Assembly: GCA_022605955.1 (NCBI GenBank)
Contig: JAKCOZ010000250.1
Span: forward strand, 186,001 to 250,000
Source of the DNA: Rallus limicola
Taxonomy: Eukaryota; Chordata; Aves; Gruiformes; Rallidae
Reading direction: 5' to 3'
Length of the DNA stretch: 64,000 nucleotides
The notes under the pieces are model-generated. The model had not been told where the DNA came from and ran no database searches. It saw only the letters and a list, made by a program, of their open reading frames with translations. The position numbers were made by a program, and so were the translations under genes. Below are positions 11,905 through 25,230 of the stretch, one piece after another (positions within the stretch are counted from its first letter, which is position 1; each line of letters opens with the position of its first letter).

Positions 11905-13700
11905 ACTCCCAAAGTAAAGAATCTAGGCCTGAAAGGCATAGCTTGTCTGAAACCTCCTAACAGGACTCACAAGCAGACCCTGTCACTTTGGCTCTCAGCC
12001 TTTTCCTTTGCCTGGAAAGAAGGAAAATACCTGCTACCTCCTACAGTGCTTTTCTCGGCCCTAGCAGACTGCAGTTCAAAACATGCTAAACGTCCAGCAA
12101 TAACTCCCAAAGTAAAGAAGCTAGGCATGAAAGGCATAGCTTGTCTGAAACCTCCTAACAGGACACACAAGCAGACCCTGTCACTTTGGCTCTCAGCCTT
12201 TTCCTTTGCCTGGAAAGAGGGAACATGCCAGGAACCTCCTACGGTGCTTTTCTCGGCCCTAGCAGACTGCAGTTCAAAACATGCTAAACGTCCAGCAATA
12301 ACTCCCAAAGTAAAGAAGCTAGGCATGAAAGGCATAGCTTGTCTGAAACCTCCTAACAGGACACACAAGCAGACCCTGTCACTTTGGCTCTCAGCCTTTT
12401 CCTTTGCCTGGAAAGAGGGAACATGCCTGGAACCTCCTACGGTGCTTTTCTCGGCCCTAGCAGACTGCAGTTCAAAACATGCTAAACGTCCAGCAATAAC
12501 TCCCAAAGTAAAGAAGCTAGGACTGAAAGGCATAGCTTGTCTGAAACCTCCTAACAGGACACACAAGCAGACCCTGTCACTTTGGCTCTCAGCCTTTTCC
12601 TTTGCCTGGAAAGAGGGAACATGCCTGGAACCTCCTACGGTGCTTTTCTCGGCCCTAGCAGACTGCAGTTCAAAACATGCTAAACGTCCAGCAATAACTC
12701 ACAAAGTAAAGAAGCTAGGACTGAAAGGCATAGCTTGTCTGAAACCTCCTAACAGGACACACAAGCAGACCCTGTCACTTTGGCTCTCAGCCTTTTCCTT
12801 TGCCTGGAAAGAGGGAACATGCCTGGAACCTCCTACGGTGCTTTTCTCGGCCCTAGCAGACTGCAGTTCAAAACATGCTAAACGTCCAGCAATAACTCCC
12901 AAAGTAAAGAAGCTAGGACTGAAAGGCATAGCTTGTCTGAAACCTCCTAACAGGACACACAAGCAGACCCTGTCACTTTGGCTCTCAGCCTTTTCCTTTG
13001 CCTGGAAAGAGGGAACATGCCTGGAACCTCCTACGGTGCTTTTCTCGGCCCTAGCAGACTGCAGTTCAAAACATGCTAAACGTCCAGCAATAACTCCCAA
13101 AGTAAAGAAGCTAGGCATGAAAGGCATAGCTTGTCTGAAACCTCCTAACAGGACACACAAGCAGACCCTGTCACTTTGGCTCTCAGCCTTTTCCTTTGCC
13201 TGGAAAGAGGGAACATGCCTGGAACCTCCTACGGTGCTTTTCTCGGCCCTAGCAGACTGCAGTTCAAAACATGCTAAACGTCCAGCAATAACTCCCAAAG
13301 TAAAGAATCTAGGCCTGAAAGGCATAGCTTGTCTGAAACCTCCTAACAGGACTCACAAGCAGACCCTGTCACTTTGGCTCTCAGCCTTTTCCTTTGCCTG
13401 GAAAGAAGGAAAATACCTGCTACCTCCTACAGTGCTTTTCTCGGCCCTAGCAGACTGCAGTTCAAAACATGCTAAACGTCCAGCAATAACTCCCAAAGTA
13501 AAGAAGCTAGGCATGAAAGGCATAGCTTGTCTGAAACCTCCTAACAGGACACACAAGCAGACCCTGTCACTTTCGCTCTCAGCCTTTTCCTTTGCCTGGA
13601 AAGAGGGAACATGCCAGGAACCTCCTACGGTGCTTTTCTCGGCCCTAGCAGACTGCAGTTCAAAACATGCTAAACGTCCAGCAATAACTCCCAAAGTAAA
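11905..13700 (+). repeat. Seven-unit (1,386-bp) higher-order repeat
   Basis: A linked set recurs at exactly 1,386 bp: AAGAATCTAGGCCTG (11918 and 13304), ACTCACAAG (11965 and 13351), GAAGGAAAATACC (about 12018 and 13404), and CATGCCAGG (about 12229 and 13615). Downstream the match ends: the unit at about 12,500 has ACT at the variable triplet while its counterpart near 13,900 reads AAGCCTG. It is therefore one full copy and a partial second copy. Confidence 0.85.
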
Positions 13701-13889
13701 GAAGCTAGGCATGAAAGGCATAGCTTGTCTGAAACCTCCTAACAGGACACACAAGCAGACCCTGTCACTTTGGCTCTCAGCCTTTTCCTTTGCCTGGAAA
13801 GAGGGAACATGCCTGGAACCTCCTACGGTGCTTTTCTCGGCCCTAGCAGACTGCAGTTCAAAACATGCTAAACGTCCAGCAATAACTCC

Positions 13890-15200
13890 CAAAGTAAAGA
13901 AGCTAAGCCTGAAAGGCATAGCTTGTCTGAAACCTCCTAACAGGACACACAAGCAGACCCTGTCACTTTGGCTCTCAGCCTTTTCCTTTGCCTGGAAAGT
14001 GGGAATATGCTTGGAACCTCCTACGGTGCTTTTCTCGGCCCTAGCAGACTGCAGTTCAAAACATGCTAAACGTCCAGCAATAACTCCCAAAGTAAAGAAG
14101 CTAGGCATGAAAGGCATAGCTTGTCTGAAACCTCCTAACAGGACACACAATCAGACACAGTCACTTTGGCTCTCAGCCTTTTCCTTTGCCTGGAAAGAGG
14201 GAACATGCCTGGAACCTCCTACGGTGCTTTTCTCGGCCCTAGCAGACTGCAGTTCAAAACATGCTAAACGTCCAGCAATAACTCCCAAAGTAAAGAAGCT
14301 AGGCATGAAAGGCATAGCTTGTCTGAAACCTCCTAACAGGACACACAAGCAGACCCTGTCACTTTGGCTCTCAGCCTTTTTCTTTGTCTGGAAAGAGGGA
14401 ACATGCCTGGAACCTCCTACGGTGCTTTTCTCGGCCCTAGCAGACTGCAGTTCAAAACATGCTAAACGTCCAGCAATAACTCCCAAAGTAAAGAAGCTAG
14501 GCCTGAAAGGCATAGCTTGTCTGAAACCTCCTAACAGGACACACAAGCAGACCCTGTCACTTTGGCTCTCAGCCTTTTCCTTTGCCTGGAAAGAGGGAAC
14601 ATGCCTGGAACCTCCTACGGTGCTTTTCTCGGCCCTAGCAGACTGCAGTTCAAAACATGCTAAACGTCCAGCAATAACTCCCAAAGTAAAGAAGCTAGGC
14701 ATGAAAGGCATAGCTTGTCTGAAACCTCCTAACAGGACACACAAGCAGACCCTGTCACTTTGGCTCTCAGCCTTTTCCTTTGCCTGGAAAGAGGGAACAT
14801 GCCTGGAACCTCCTACGGTGCTTTTCTCGGCCCTAGCAGACTGCAGTTCAAAACATGCTAAACGTCCAGCAATAACTCCCAAAGTAAAGAAGCTAGGCCT
14901 GAAAGGCATAGCTTGTCTGAAACCTCCTAACAGGACACACAAGCAGACCCTGTCACTTTGGCTCTCAGCCTTTTCCTTTGCCTGGAAAGAGGGAACATGC
15001 CTGGAACCTCCTACGGTGCTTTTCTCGGCCCTAGCAGACTGCAGTTCAAAACATGCTAAATGTCCAGCAATAACTCCCAAAGTAAAGAAGCTAGGCAAGA
15101 AAGGCATACCTTGTCTGAAACCTCCTAACAGGACACACAAGCAGACCCTGTCACTTTAGCTCTCAGCCTTTTCCTTTGCCTGGAAAGAGGGAACATGCCT
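13890..15200 (+). repeat. Poorly homogenised satellite segment with private mutations
   Basis: Units here carry changes not seen elsewhere: CTAAGCCTG at about 13904, GTGGGAATATGCTTGG at about 13999, CACAATCAGACACAG at about 14147, TTTTTCTTTGTCTGG at about 14377, GGCAAGAAAGGCATACC at about 15094, and CTTTAGCTC at 15155, which puts a TAG in the plus-strand open frame. The variable triplet alternates CAT and CCT over 14.3-14.9 kb. The segment lies between two HOR domains and looks older or less often turned over than its neighbours. Confidence 0.7.
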
Positions 15201-15839
15201 GGAACCTCCTACGGTGCTTTTCTCGGCCCTAGCAGACTGCAGTTCAAAACATGCTAAACGTCCAGCAATAACTCCCAAAGTAAAGAAGCTAGGACTGAAA
15301 GGCATAGCTTGTCTGAAACCTCCTAACAGGACACACAAGCAGACCCTGTCACTTTGGCTCTCAGCCTTTTCCTTTGCCTGGAAAGAGGGAACATGCCTGG
15401 AACCTCCTACGGTGCTTTTCTCGGCCCTAGCAGACTGCAGTTCAAAACATGCTAAACGACCAGCAATAACTCCCAAAGTAAAGAAGCTAGGCATGAAAGG
15501 CATAGCTTGTCTGAAACCTCCTAACAGGACACACAAGCAGACCCTGTCACTTTGGCTCTCAGCCTTTTCCTTTACCTGGAAAGAGGGAACATGCCTGGAA
15601 CCTCCTACGGTGCTTTTCTCGGCCCTAGCAGACTGCAGTTCAAAACATGCTAAACGTCCAGCAATAACTCCCAAAGTAAAGAAGCTAGGCATGAAAGGCA
15701 TAGCTTGTCTGAAACCTCCTAACAGGACTCACAAGCAGACCCTGTCACTTTGGCTCTCAGCCTTTTCCTTTGCCTGGAAAGAGGGAACATGCCTGGAACC
15801 TCCTACGGTGCTTTTCTCGGCCCTAGCAGACTGCAGTTC

Positions 15840-18300
15840 AAAACATGCTAAACATCCAGCAATAACTCCCAAAGTAAAGAAGCTAGGACTGAAAGGCATA
15901 GCTTGTCTGAAACCTCCTAACAGGACACACAAGCAGACCCTGTCACTTTGGCTCTCAGCCTTTTCCTTTGCCTGGAAAGAGGGAACATGCCTGGAACCTC
16001 CTACGGTGCTTTTCTCGGCCCTAGCAGACTGCAGTTCAAAACATGCTAAACGTCCAGCAATAACTGCCAAAGTAAAGAAGCTAGGCCTGAAAGGCATAGC
16101 TTGTCTGAAACCTCCTAACAGGACACACAAGCAGACCCTGTCACTTTGGCTCTCAGCCTTTTCCTTTGCCTGGAAAGAGGGAACATGCCTGGAACCTCCT
16201 ACGGTGCTTTTCTCGGCCCTAGCAGACTGCAGTTCAAAACATGCTAAACGTCCAGCAATAACTCCCAAAGTAAAGAAGCTAGGCATGAAAGGCATAGCTT
16301 GTCTGAAACCTCCTAACAGGACACACAAGCAGACCCTGTCACTTTGGCTCTCAGCCTTTTCCTTTGCCTGGAAAGAGGGAACATGCCTGGAACCTCCTAC
16401 GGTGCTTTTCTCGGCCCTAGCAGACTGCAGTTCAAAACATGCTAAATGTCCAGCAATAACTCCCAAAGTAAAGAAGCTAGGACTGAAAGGCATAGCTTGT
16501 CTGAAACCTCCTAACAGGACACACAAGCAGACCCTGTCACTTTGGCTCTCAGCCTTTTCCTTTGCCTGGAAAGAGGGAACATGCCTGGAACCTCCTACGG
16601 TGCTTTTCTCGGCCCTAGCAGACTGCAGTTCAAAACATGCTAAACGTCCAGCAATAACTCCCAAAGTAAAGAAGCTAGGCATGAAAGGCATAGCTTGTCT
16701 GAAACCTCCTAACAGGACACACAAGCAGACCCTGTCACTTTGGCTCTCAGCCTTTTCCTTTGCCTGGAAAGAGGGAACATACCTGCTACATCCTACAGTG
16801 CTTTTCTCGGCCCTAGCAGACTGCAGTTCAAAACATGCTAAACGTCCAGCAATAACTCCCAAAGTAAAGAAGCTAGGCATGAAAGGCATAGCTTGTCTGA
16901 AACCCCCTAACAGGACACACAAGCAGACCCTGTCACTTTGGCGCTCAGCCTTTTCCTTTGCCTGGAAAGAGGGAACATGCCTGGAACCTCCTACGGTGCT
17001 TTTCTCGGCCCTAGCAGACTGCAGTTCAAAACATGCTAAACGTCCAGCAATAACTCCCAAAGTAAAGAATCTAGGCATGAAAGGCATAGCTTGTCTGAAA
17101 CCTCCTAACAGGACACACAAGCAGACCCTGTCACTTTGGCTCTCAGCCTTTTCCTTTGCCTGGAAAGAGGGAACATGCCTGGAACCTCCTACGGTGCTTT
17201 TCTCGGCCCTAGCAGACTGCAGTTCAAAACATGCTAAACGTCCAGCAATAACTCCCAAAGTAAAGAAGCTAGGCATGAAAGGCATAGCTTGTCTGAAACC
17301 TCCTAACAGGACACACAAGCAGACCCTGTCACTTTGGCTCTCAGCCTTTTCCTTTGCCTGGAAAGAGGGAACATGCCTGGAACCTCCTACGGTGCTTTTC
17401 TCGGCCCTAGCAGACTGCAGTTCAAAACATGCTAAATGTCCAGCAATAACTCCCAAAGTAAAGAAGCTAGGACTGAAAGGCATAGCTTGTCTGAAACCTC
17501 CTAACAGGACACACAAGCAGACCCTGTCACTTTGGCTCTCAGCCTTTTCCTTTGCCTGGAAAGAGGGAACATGCCTGGAACCTCCTACGGTGCTTTTCTC
17601 GGCCCTAGCAGACTGCAGTTCAAAACATGCTAAACGTCCAGCAATAACTCCCAAAGTAAAGAAGCTAGGCATGAAAGGCATAGCTTGTCTGAAACCTCCT
17701 AACAGGACACACAAGCAGACCCTGTCACTTTGGCTCTCAGCCTTTTCCTTTGCCTGGAAAGAGGGAACATGCCTGGAACCTCCTACGGTGCTTTTCTCGG
17801 CCCTAGCAGACTGCAGTTCAAAACATGCTAAACATCCAGCAATAACTCCCAAAGTAAAGAAGCTAGGACTGAAAGGCATAGCTTGTCTGAAACCTCCTAA
17901 CAGGACACACAAGCAGACCCTGTCACTTTGGCTCTCAGCCTTTTCCTTTGCCTGGAAAGAGGGAACATGCCTGGAACCTCCTATGGTGCTTTTCTCGGCC
18001 CTAGCAGACTGCAGTTCAAAACATGCTAAACGTCCAGCAATAACTCCCAAAGTAAAGAAGCTAGGCATGAAAGGCATAGCTTGTCTGAAACCTCCTAACA
18101 GGACACACAAGCAGACCCTGTCACTTTGGCTCTCAGCCTTTTCCTTTGCCTGGAAAGAGGGAACATACCTGCTACATCCTACAGTGCTTTTCTCGGCCCT
18201 AGCAGACTGCAGTTCAAAACATGCTAAACGTCCAGCAATAACTCCCAAAGTAAAGAAGCTAGGACTGAAAGGCATAGCTTGTCTGAAACCTCCTAACAGG
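15840..18300 (+). repeat. Overlapping 5-, 7- and 10-unit higher-order repeats
   Basis: GCTAAACATCC at 15847 recurs at 17827 (10 units). AAATGTCC near 16441 recurs near 17431 (5 units). ACCTGCTACATCC at 16781 recurs at 18167 (7 units). The three offsets cannot come from one duplication, so this stretch records at least two rounds of unequal exchange. It holds the last AAATGTCC variants I saw; that variant is absent to the right. Confidence 0.75.
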
Positions 18301-18302
18301 AC

Positions 18303-19094
18303 TCACAAGCAGACCCTGTCACTTTGGCTCTCAGCCTTTTCCTTTGCCTGGAAAGAGGGAACATGCCTGGAACCTCCTACGGTGCTTTTCTCGGCCCTAG
18401 CAGACTGCAGTTCAAAACATGCTAAACGTCCAGCAATAACTCCCAAAGTAAAGAAGCTAGGACTGAAAGGCATAGCTTGTCTGAAACCTCCTAACAGGAC
18501 ACACAAGCAGACCCTGTCACTTTGGCTCTCAGCCTTTTCCTTTGCCTGGAAAGAGGGAACATGCCTGGAACCTCCTACGGTGCTTTTCTCGGCCCTAGCA
18601 GACTGCAGTTCAAAACATGCTAAACGTCCAGCAATAACTCCCAAAGTAAAGAAGCTAGGCATGAAAGGCATAGCTTGTCTGAAACCTCCTAACAGGACTC
18701 ACAAGCAGACCCTGTCACTTTGGCTCTCAGCCTTTTCCTTTGCCTGGAAAGAGGGAACATGCCTGGAACCTCCTACGGTGCTTTTCTCGGCCCTAGCAGA
18801 CTGCAGTTCAAAACATGCTAAACGTCCAGCAATAACTCCCAAAGTAAAGAAGCTAGGACTGAAAGGCATAGCTTGTCTGAAACCTCCTAACAGGACACAC
18901 AAGCAGACCCTGTCACTTTGGCTCTCAGCCTTTTCCTTTGCCTGGAAAGAGGGAACATGCCTGGAACCTCCTACGGTGCTTTTCTCGGCCCTAGCAGACT
19001 GCAGTTCAAAACATGCTAAACGTCCAGCAATAACTCCCAAAGTAAAGAAGCTAGGCATGAAAGGCATAGCTTGTCTGAAACCTCCTAACAGGAC
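18303..19094 (+). repeat. Tandem dimer, two copies of a 396-bp HOR
   Basis: 18303-18698 and 18699-19094 look the same at every site I tracked. Each has an ACT-type unit followed by a CAT-type unit, with ACTCACAAG at the boundary (18301, 18697, 19093). It is one of the cleanest recent local duplications in the window. Confidence 0.85.
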
Positions 19095-19399
19095 TCACAA
19101 GCAGACCCTGTCACTTTGGCTCTCAGCCTTTTCCTTTGCCTGGAAAGAGGGAACATGCCTGGAACCTCCTACGGTGCTTTTTTCGGCCCTAGCAGACTGC
19201 AGTTCAAAACATGCTAAACGTCCAGCAATAACTCCCAAAGTAAAGAAGCTAGGCCTGAAAGGCATAGCTTGTCTGAAACCTCCTAACAGGACACACAAGC
19301 AGACCCTGTCACTTTGGCTCTCAGCCTTTTCCTTTGCCTGGAAAGAGGGAACATGCCTGGAACCTCCTACGGTGCTTTTCTCGGCCCTAGCAGACTGCA

Positions 19400-22300
19400 G
19401 TTCAAAACATGCTAAACGTCCAGCAATAACTCCCAAAGTAAAGAAGCTAGGACTGAAAGGCATAGCTTGTCTGAAACCTCCTAACAGGACACACAAGCAG
19501 ACCCTGTCACTTTGGCTCTCAGCCTTTTCCTTTGCCTGGAAAGAGGGAACATGCCTGGAACCTCCTACGGTGCTTTTCTCGGCCCTAGCAGACTGCTGTT
19601 CAAAACATGCTAAACGTCCAGCAATAACTCCCAAAGTAAAGAAGCTAGGCATGAAAGGCATAGCTTGTCTGAAACCTCCTAACAGGACACACAAGCAGAC
19701 CCTGTCACTTTGGCTCTCAGCCTTTTCCTTTGCCTGGAAAGAGGGAACATGCCTGGAACCTCCTACGGTGCTTTTCTCGGCCCTAGCAGACTGCAGTTCA
19801 AAACATGCTAAACGTCCAGCAATAACTCCCAAAGTAAAGAAGCTAGGCATGAAAGGCATAGCTTGTCTGAAACCTCCTAACAGGACACACAAGCAGACCC
19901 TGTCACTTTGGCTCTCAGCCTTTTCCTTTGCCTGGAAAGAGGGAACATGCCTGGAACCTCCTACGGTGCTTTTCTCGGCCCTAGCAGACTGCAGTTCAAA
20001 ACATGCTAAACGTCCAGCAATAACTCCCAAAGTAAAGAAGCTAGGCCTGAAAGGCATAGCTTGTCTGAAACCTCCTAACAGGACACACAAGCAGACCCTG
20101 TCACTTTGGCTCTCAGCCTTTTCCTTTGCCTGGAAAGAGGGAACATGCCTGGAACCTCCTACGGTGCTTTTCTCGGCCCTAGCAGACTGCAGTTCAAAAC
20201 ATGCTAAACGTCCAGCAATAACTCCCAAAGTAAAGAAGCTAGGACTGAAAGGCATAGCTTGTCTGAAACCTCCTAACAGGACACACAAGCAGACCCTGTC
20301 ACTTTGGCTCTCAGCCTTTTCCATTGCCTGGAAAGAGGGAACATACCTGCTACCTCCTACAGTGCTTTTCTCGGCCCTAGCAGACTGCAGTTCAAAACAT
20401 GCTAAACGTCCAGCAATAACTCCCAAAGTAAAGAAGCTAGGCCTGAAAGGCATAGCTTGTCTGAAACCTCCTAACAGGACACACAAGCAGACCCTGTCAC
20501 TTTGGCTCTCAGCCTTTTCCTTTGCCTGGAAAGAGGGAACATGCCTGGAACCTCCTACGGTGCTTTTCTCGGCCCTAGCAGACTGCAGTTCAAAACATGC
20601 TAAACGTCCAGCAATAACTCCCAAAGTAAAGAAGCTAGGACTGAAAGGCATAGCTTGTCTGAAACCTCCTAACAGGACACACAAGCAGACCCTGTCACTT
20701 TGGCTCTCAGCCTTTTCCTTTGCCTGGAAAGAGGGAACATACCTGCTACATCCTACAGTGCTTTTCTCGGCCCTAGCAGACTGCAGTTCAAAACATGCTA
20801 AACGTCCAGCAATAACTCTCAAAGTAAAGAAGCTAGGCATGAAAGGCATAGCTTGTCTGAAACCTCCTAACAGGACTCACAAGCAGACCCTGTCACTTTG
20901 GCTCTCAGCCTTTTCCTTTGCCTGGAAAGAGGGAACATGCATGGAACCTCCTACGGTGCTTTTCTCGGCCCTAGCAGACTGCTGTTCAAAACATGCTAAA
21001 CGTCCAGCAATAACTCCCAAAGTAAAGAAGCTAGGCATGAAAGGCATAGCTTGTCTGAAACCTCCTAACAGGACACACAAGCAGACCCTGTCACTTTGGC
21101 TCTCAGCCTTTTCCTTTGCCTGGAAACAGGGAACATACCTGCTACATCCTACAGTGCTTTTCTCGGCCCTAGCAGACTGCAGTTCAAAACATGCTAAACG
21201 TCCAGCAATAACTCCCAAAGTAAAGAAGCTAGGACTGAAAGGCATAGCTTGTCTGAAACCCCCTAACAGGACACACAAGCAGACCCTGTCACTTTGGCGC
21301 TCAGCCTTTTCCTTTGCCTGGAAAGAGGGAACATGCCTGGAACCTCCTACGGTGCTTTTCTCGGCCCTAGCAGACTGCAGTTCAAAACATGCTAAACATC
21401 CAGCAATAACTCCCAAAGTAAAGAAGCTAGGACTGAAAGGCATAGCTTGTCTGAAACCTCCTAACAGGACACACAAGCAGACCCTGTCACTTTGGCTCTC
21501 AGCCTTTTCCTTTGCCTGGAAAGAGGGAACATGCCTGGAACCTCCTACGGTGCTTTTCTCGGCCCTAGCAGACTGCAGTTCAAAACATGCTAAACGTCCA
21601 GCAATAACTCCCAAAGTAAAGAAGCTAGGCATGAAAGGCATAGCTTGTCTGAAACCTCCTAACAGGACACACAAGCAGACCCTGTCACTTTGGCTCTCAG
21701 CCTTTTCCTTTGCCTGGAAAGAGGGAACATGCCTGGAACCTCCTACGGTGCTTTTCTCGGCCCTAGCAGACTGCAGTTCAAAACATGCTAAACGTCCAGC
21801 AATAACTCCCAAAGTAAAGAAGCTAGGACTGAAAGGCATAGCTTGTCTGAAACCTCCTAACAGGACACACAAGCAGACCCTGTCACTTTGGCTCTCAGCC
21901 TTTTCCTTTGCCTGGAAAGAGGGAACATGCCTGGAACCTCCTACGGTGCTTTTCTCGGCCCTAGCAGACTGCTGTTCAAAACATGCTAAACGTCCAGCAA
22001 TAACTCCCAAAGTAAAGAAGCTAGGCATGAAAGGCATAGCTTGTCTGAAACCTCCTAACAGGACACACAAGCAGACCCTGTCACTTTGGCTCTCAGCCTT
22101 TTCCTTTGCCTGGAAAGAGGGAACATGCCTGGAACCTCCTACGGTGCTTTTCTCGGCCCTAGCAGACTGCAGTTCAAAACATGCTAAACGTCCAGCAATA
22201 ACTCCCAAAGTAAAGAAGCTAGGCCTGAAAGGCATAGCTTGTCTGAAACCTCCTAACAGGACACACAAGCAGACCCTGTCACTTTGGCTCTCAGCCTTTT

Positions 22301-25230
22301 CCTTTGCCTGGAAAGAGGGAACATGCCTGGAACCTCCTACGGTGCTTTTCTCGGCCCTAGCAGACTGCAGTTCAAAACATGCTAAACGTCCAGCAATAAC
22401 TCCCAAAGTAAAGAAGCTAGGCCTGAAAGGCATAGCTTGTCTGAAACCTCCTAACAGGACACACAAGCAGACCCTGTCACTTTGGCTCTCAGCCTTTTCC
22501 TTTGCCTGGAAAGAGGGAACATGCCTGGAACCTCCTACGGTGCTTTTCTCGGCCCTAGCAGACTGCAGTTCAAAACATGCTAAACGTCCAGCAATAACTC
22601 CCAAAGTAAAGAAGCTAGGACTGAAAGGCATAGCTTGTCTGAAACCTCCTAACAGGACACACAAGCAGACCCTGTCACTTTGGCTCTCAGCCTTTTCCTT
22701 TGCCTGGAAAGAGGGAACATACCTGCTACATCCTACAGTGCTTTTCTCGGCCCTAGCAGACTGCAGTTCAAAACATGCTAAACGTCCAGCAATAACTCCC
22801 AAAGTAAAGAAGCTAGGCATGAAAGGCATAGCTTGTCTGAAACCTCCTAACAGGACACACAAGCAGACCCTGTCACTTTGGCTCTCAGCCTTTTCCTTTG
22901 CCTGGAAAGAGGGAACATGCATGGAACCTCCTACGGTGCTTTTCTCGGCCCTAGCAGACTGCTGTTCAAAACATGCTAAACGTCCAGCAATAACTCCCAA
23001 AGTAAAGAAGCTAGGCATGAAAGGCATAGCTTGTCTGAAACCTCCTAACAGGACACACAAGCAGACCCTGTCACTTTGGCTCTCAGCCTTTTCCTTTGCC
23101 TGGAAACAGGGAACATACCTGCTACATCCTACAGTGCTTTTCTCGGCCCTAGCAGACTGCAGTTCAAAACATGCTAAACGTCCAGCAATAACTCCCAAAG
23201 TAAAGAAGCTAGGACTGAAAGGCATAGCTTGTCTGAAACCCCCTAACAGGACACACAAGCAGACCCTGTCACTTTGGCGCTCAGCCTTTTCCTTTGCCTG
23301 GAAAGAGGGAACATGCCTGGAACCTCCTACGGTGCTTTTCTCGGCCCTAGCAGACTGCAGTTCAAAACATGCTAAACATCCAGCAATAACTCCCAAAGTA
23401 AAGAAGCTAGGACTGAAAGGCATAGCTTGTCTGAAACCTCCTAACAGGACACACAAGCAGACCCTGTCACTTTGGCTCTCAGCCTTTTCCTTTGCCTGGA
23501 AAGAGGGAACATGCCTGGAACCTCCTACGGTGCTTTTCTCGGCCCTAGCAGACTGCAGTTCAAAACATGCTAAACGTCCAGCAATAACTCCCAAAGTAAA
23601 GAAGCTAGGCATGAAAGGCATAGCTTGTCTGAAACCTCCTAACAGGACACACAAGCAGACCCTGTCACTTTGGCTCTCAGCCTTTTCCTTTGCCTGGAAA
23701 GAGGGAACATGCCTGGAACCTCCTACGGTGCTTTTCTCGGCCCTAGCAGACTGCAGTTCAAAACATGCTAAACGTCCAGCAATAACTCCCAAAGTAAAGA
23801 AGCTAGGACTGAAAGGCATAGCTTGTCTGAAACCTCCTAACAGGACACACAAGCAGACCCTGTCACTTTGGCTCTCAGCCTTTTCCTTTGCCTGGAAAGA
23901 GGGAACATGCCTGGAACCTCCTACGGTGCTTTTCTCGGCCCTAGCAGACTGCTGTTCAAAACATGCTAAACGTCCAGCAATAACTCCCAAAGTAAAGAAG
24001 CTAGGCATGAAAGGCATAGCTTGTCTGAAACCTCCTAACAGGACACACAAGCAGACCCTGTCACTTTGGCTCTCAGCCTTTTCCTTTGCCTGGAAAGAGG
24101 GAACATGCCTGGAACCTCCTACGGTGCTTTTCTCGGCCCTAGCAGACTGCAGTTCAAAACATGCTAAACGTCCAGCAATAACTCCCAAAGTAAAGAAGCT
24201 AGGCCTGAAAGGCATAGCTTGTCTGAAACCTCCTAACAGGACACACAAGCAGACCCTGTCACTTTGGCTCTCAGCCTTTTCCTTTGCCTGGAAAGAGGGA
24301 ACATGCCTGGAACCTCCTACGGTGCTTTTCTCGGCCCTAGCAGACTGCAGTTCAAAACATGCTAAACGTCCAGCAAAAACTCCCAAAGTAAAGAAGCTAG
24401 GACTGAAAGGCATAGCTTGTCTGAAACCTCCTAACAGGACACACAAGCAGACCTTGTCACTTTGGCTCTCAGCCTTTTCCTTTGCCTGGAAAGAGGGAAC
24501 ATGCCTGGAACCTCCTACAGTGCTTTTCTCGGCCCTAGCAGACTGCAGTTCAAAACATGCTAAACGTCCAGCAATAACTCCCAAAGTAAAGAAGCTAGGA
24601 CTGAAAGGCATAGCTTGTCTGAAACCTCCTAACAGGACACACAAGCAGACCCTGTCACTTTGGCTCTCAGCCTTTTCCTTTGCCTGGAAAGAGGGAACAT
24701 GCCTGGAACCTCCTACGGTGCTTTTCTCGGCCCTAGCAGACTGCAGTTCAAAACATGCTAAACGTCCAGCAATAACTCCCAAAGTAAAGAAGCTAGGCAT
24801 GAAAGGCATAGCTTGTCTGAAACCTCCTAACAGGACACACAAGCAGACCCTGTCACTTTGGTTCTCAGCCTTTTCCTTTGCCTGGAAAGAGGGAACATGC
24901 CAGGAACCTCCTACGGTGCTTTTCTCGGCCCTAGCAGACTGCAGTTCAAAACATGCTAAACGTCCAGCAATAACTCCCAAAGTAAAGAAGCTAGGACTGA
25001 AAGGCATAGCTTGTCTGAAACCTCCTAACAGGACACACAAGCAGACCCTGTCACTTTGGCTCTCAGCCTTTTCCTTTCCCTGGAAAGAAGGAACATACCT
25101 GCTACCTGCTACAGTGCTTTTCTCGGCCCTAGCAGACTGCAGTTCAAAACATGCTAAACGTCCAGCAATAACTCCCAAAGTAAAGAAGCTAGGCATGAAA
25201 GGCATAGCTTGTCTGAAACCTCCTAACAGG
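19400..25230 (+). repeat. Left copy of a long-range segmental duplication
   Basis: Rare variants here recur in 28.9-32.95 kb. At a 48-unit (9,504-bp) offset: CTGCTGTTC 19593/29097, CCATTGCC 20321/29825, AATAACTCTC 20811/30315, and GCATGGAACC 20941/30445. At a 38-unit offset: GCTAAACATCC 23371/30895 and CAGCAAAAACTCC 24371/31895. At a 39-unit offset: TTGGTTCTC about 24860/32582 and TTTCCCTGG 25075/32797. The offset drops by 10 units exactly where this copy holds an internal 10-unit tandem duplication, and shifts by one unit later. Confidence 0.85.
20365..24350 (+). repeat. Ten-unit (1,980-bp) higher-order repeat, two tandem copies
   Basis: Many variants pair at exactly 1,980 bp: ACCTGCTACATCC 20751/22731, GCATGGAACC 20941/22921, AAACAGGGAAC about 21124/23104, GAAACCCCCTAAC with TTGGCGCTC about 21256/23236, GCTAAACATCC 21391/23371, CTGCTGTTC 20979/22959 and 21969/23949, and CCT triplets near 22223/24203. 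The match breaks at about 20,360 (CCATTGCC against CCTTTGCC) and about 24,370 (CAGCAATAAC against CAGCAAAAAC), so the match spans just one period, as expected for two tandem copies. Two differences between copies (CTCTC/CTCCC, ACTCAC/ACACAC) date from after the duplication. Confidence 0.92.
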
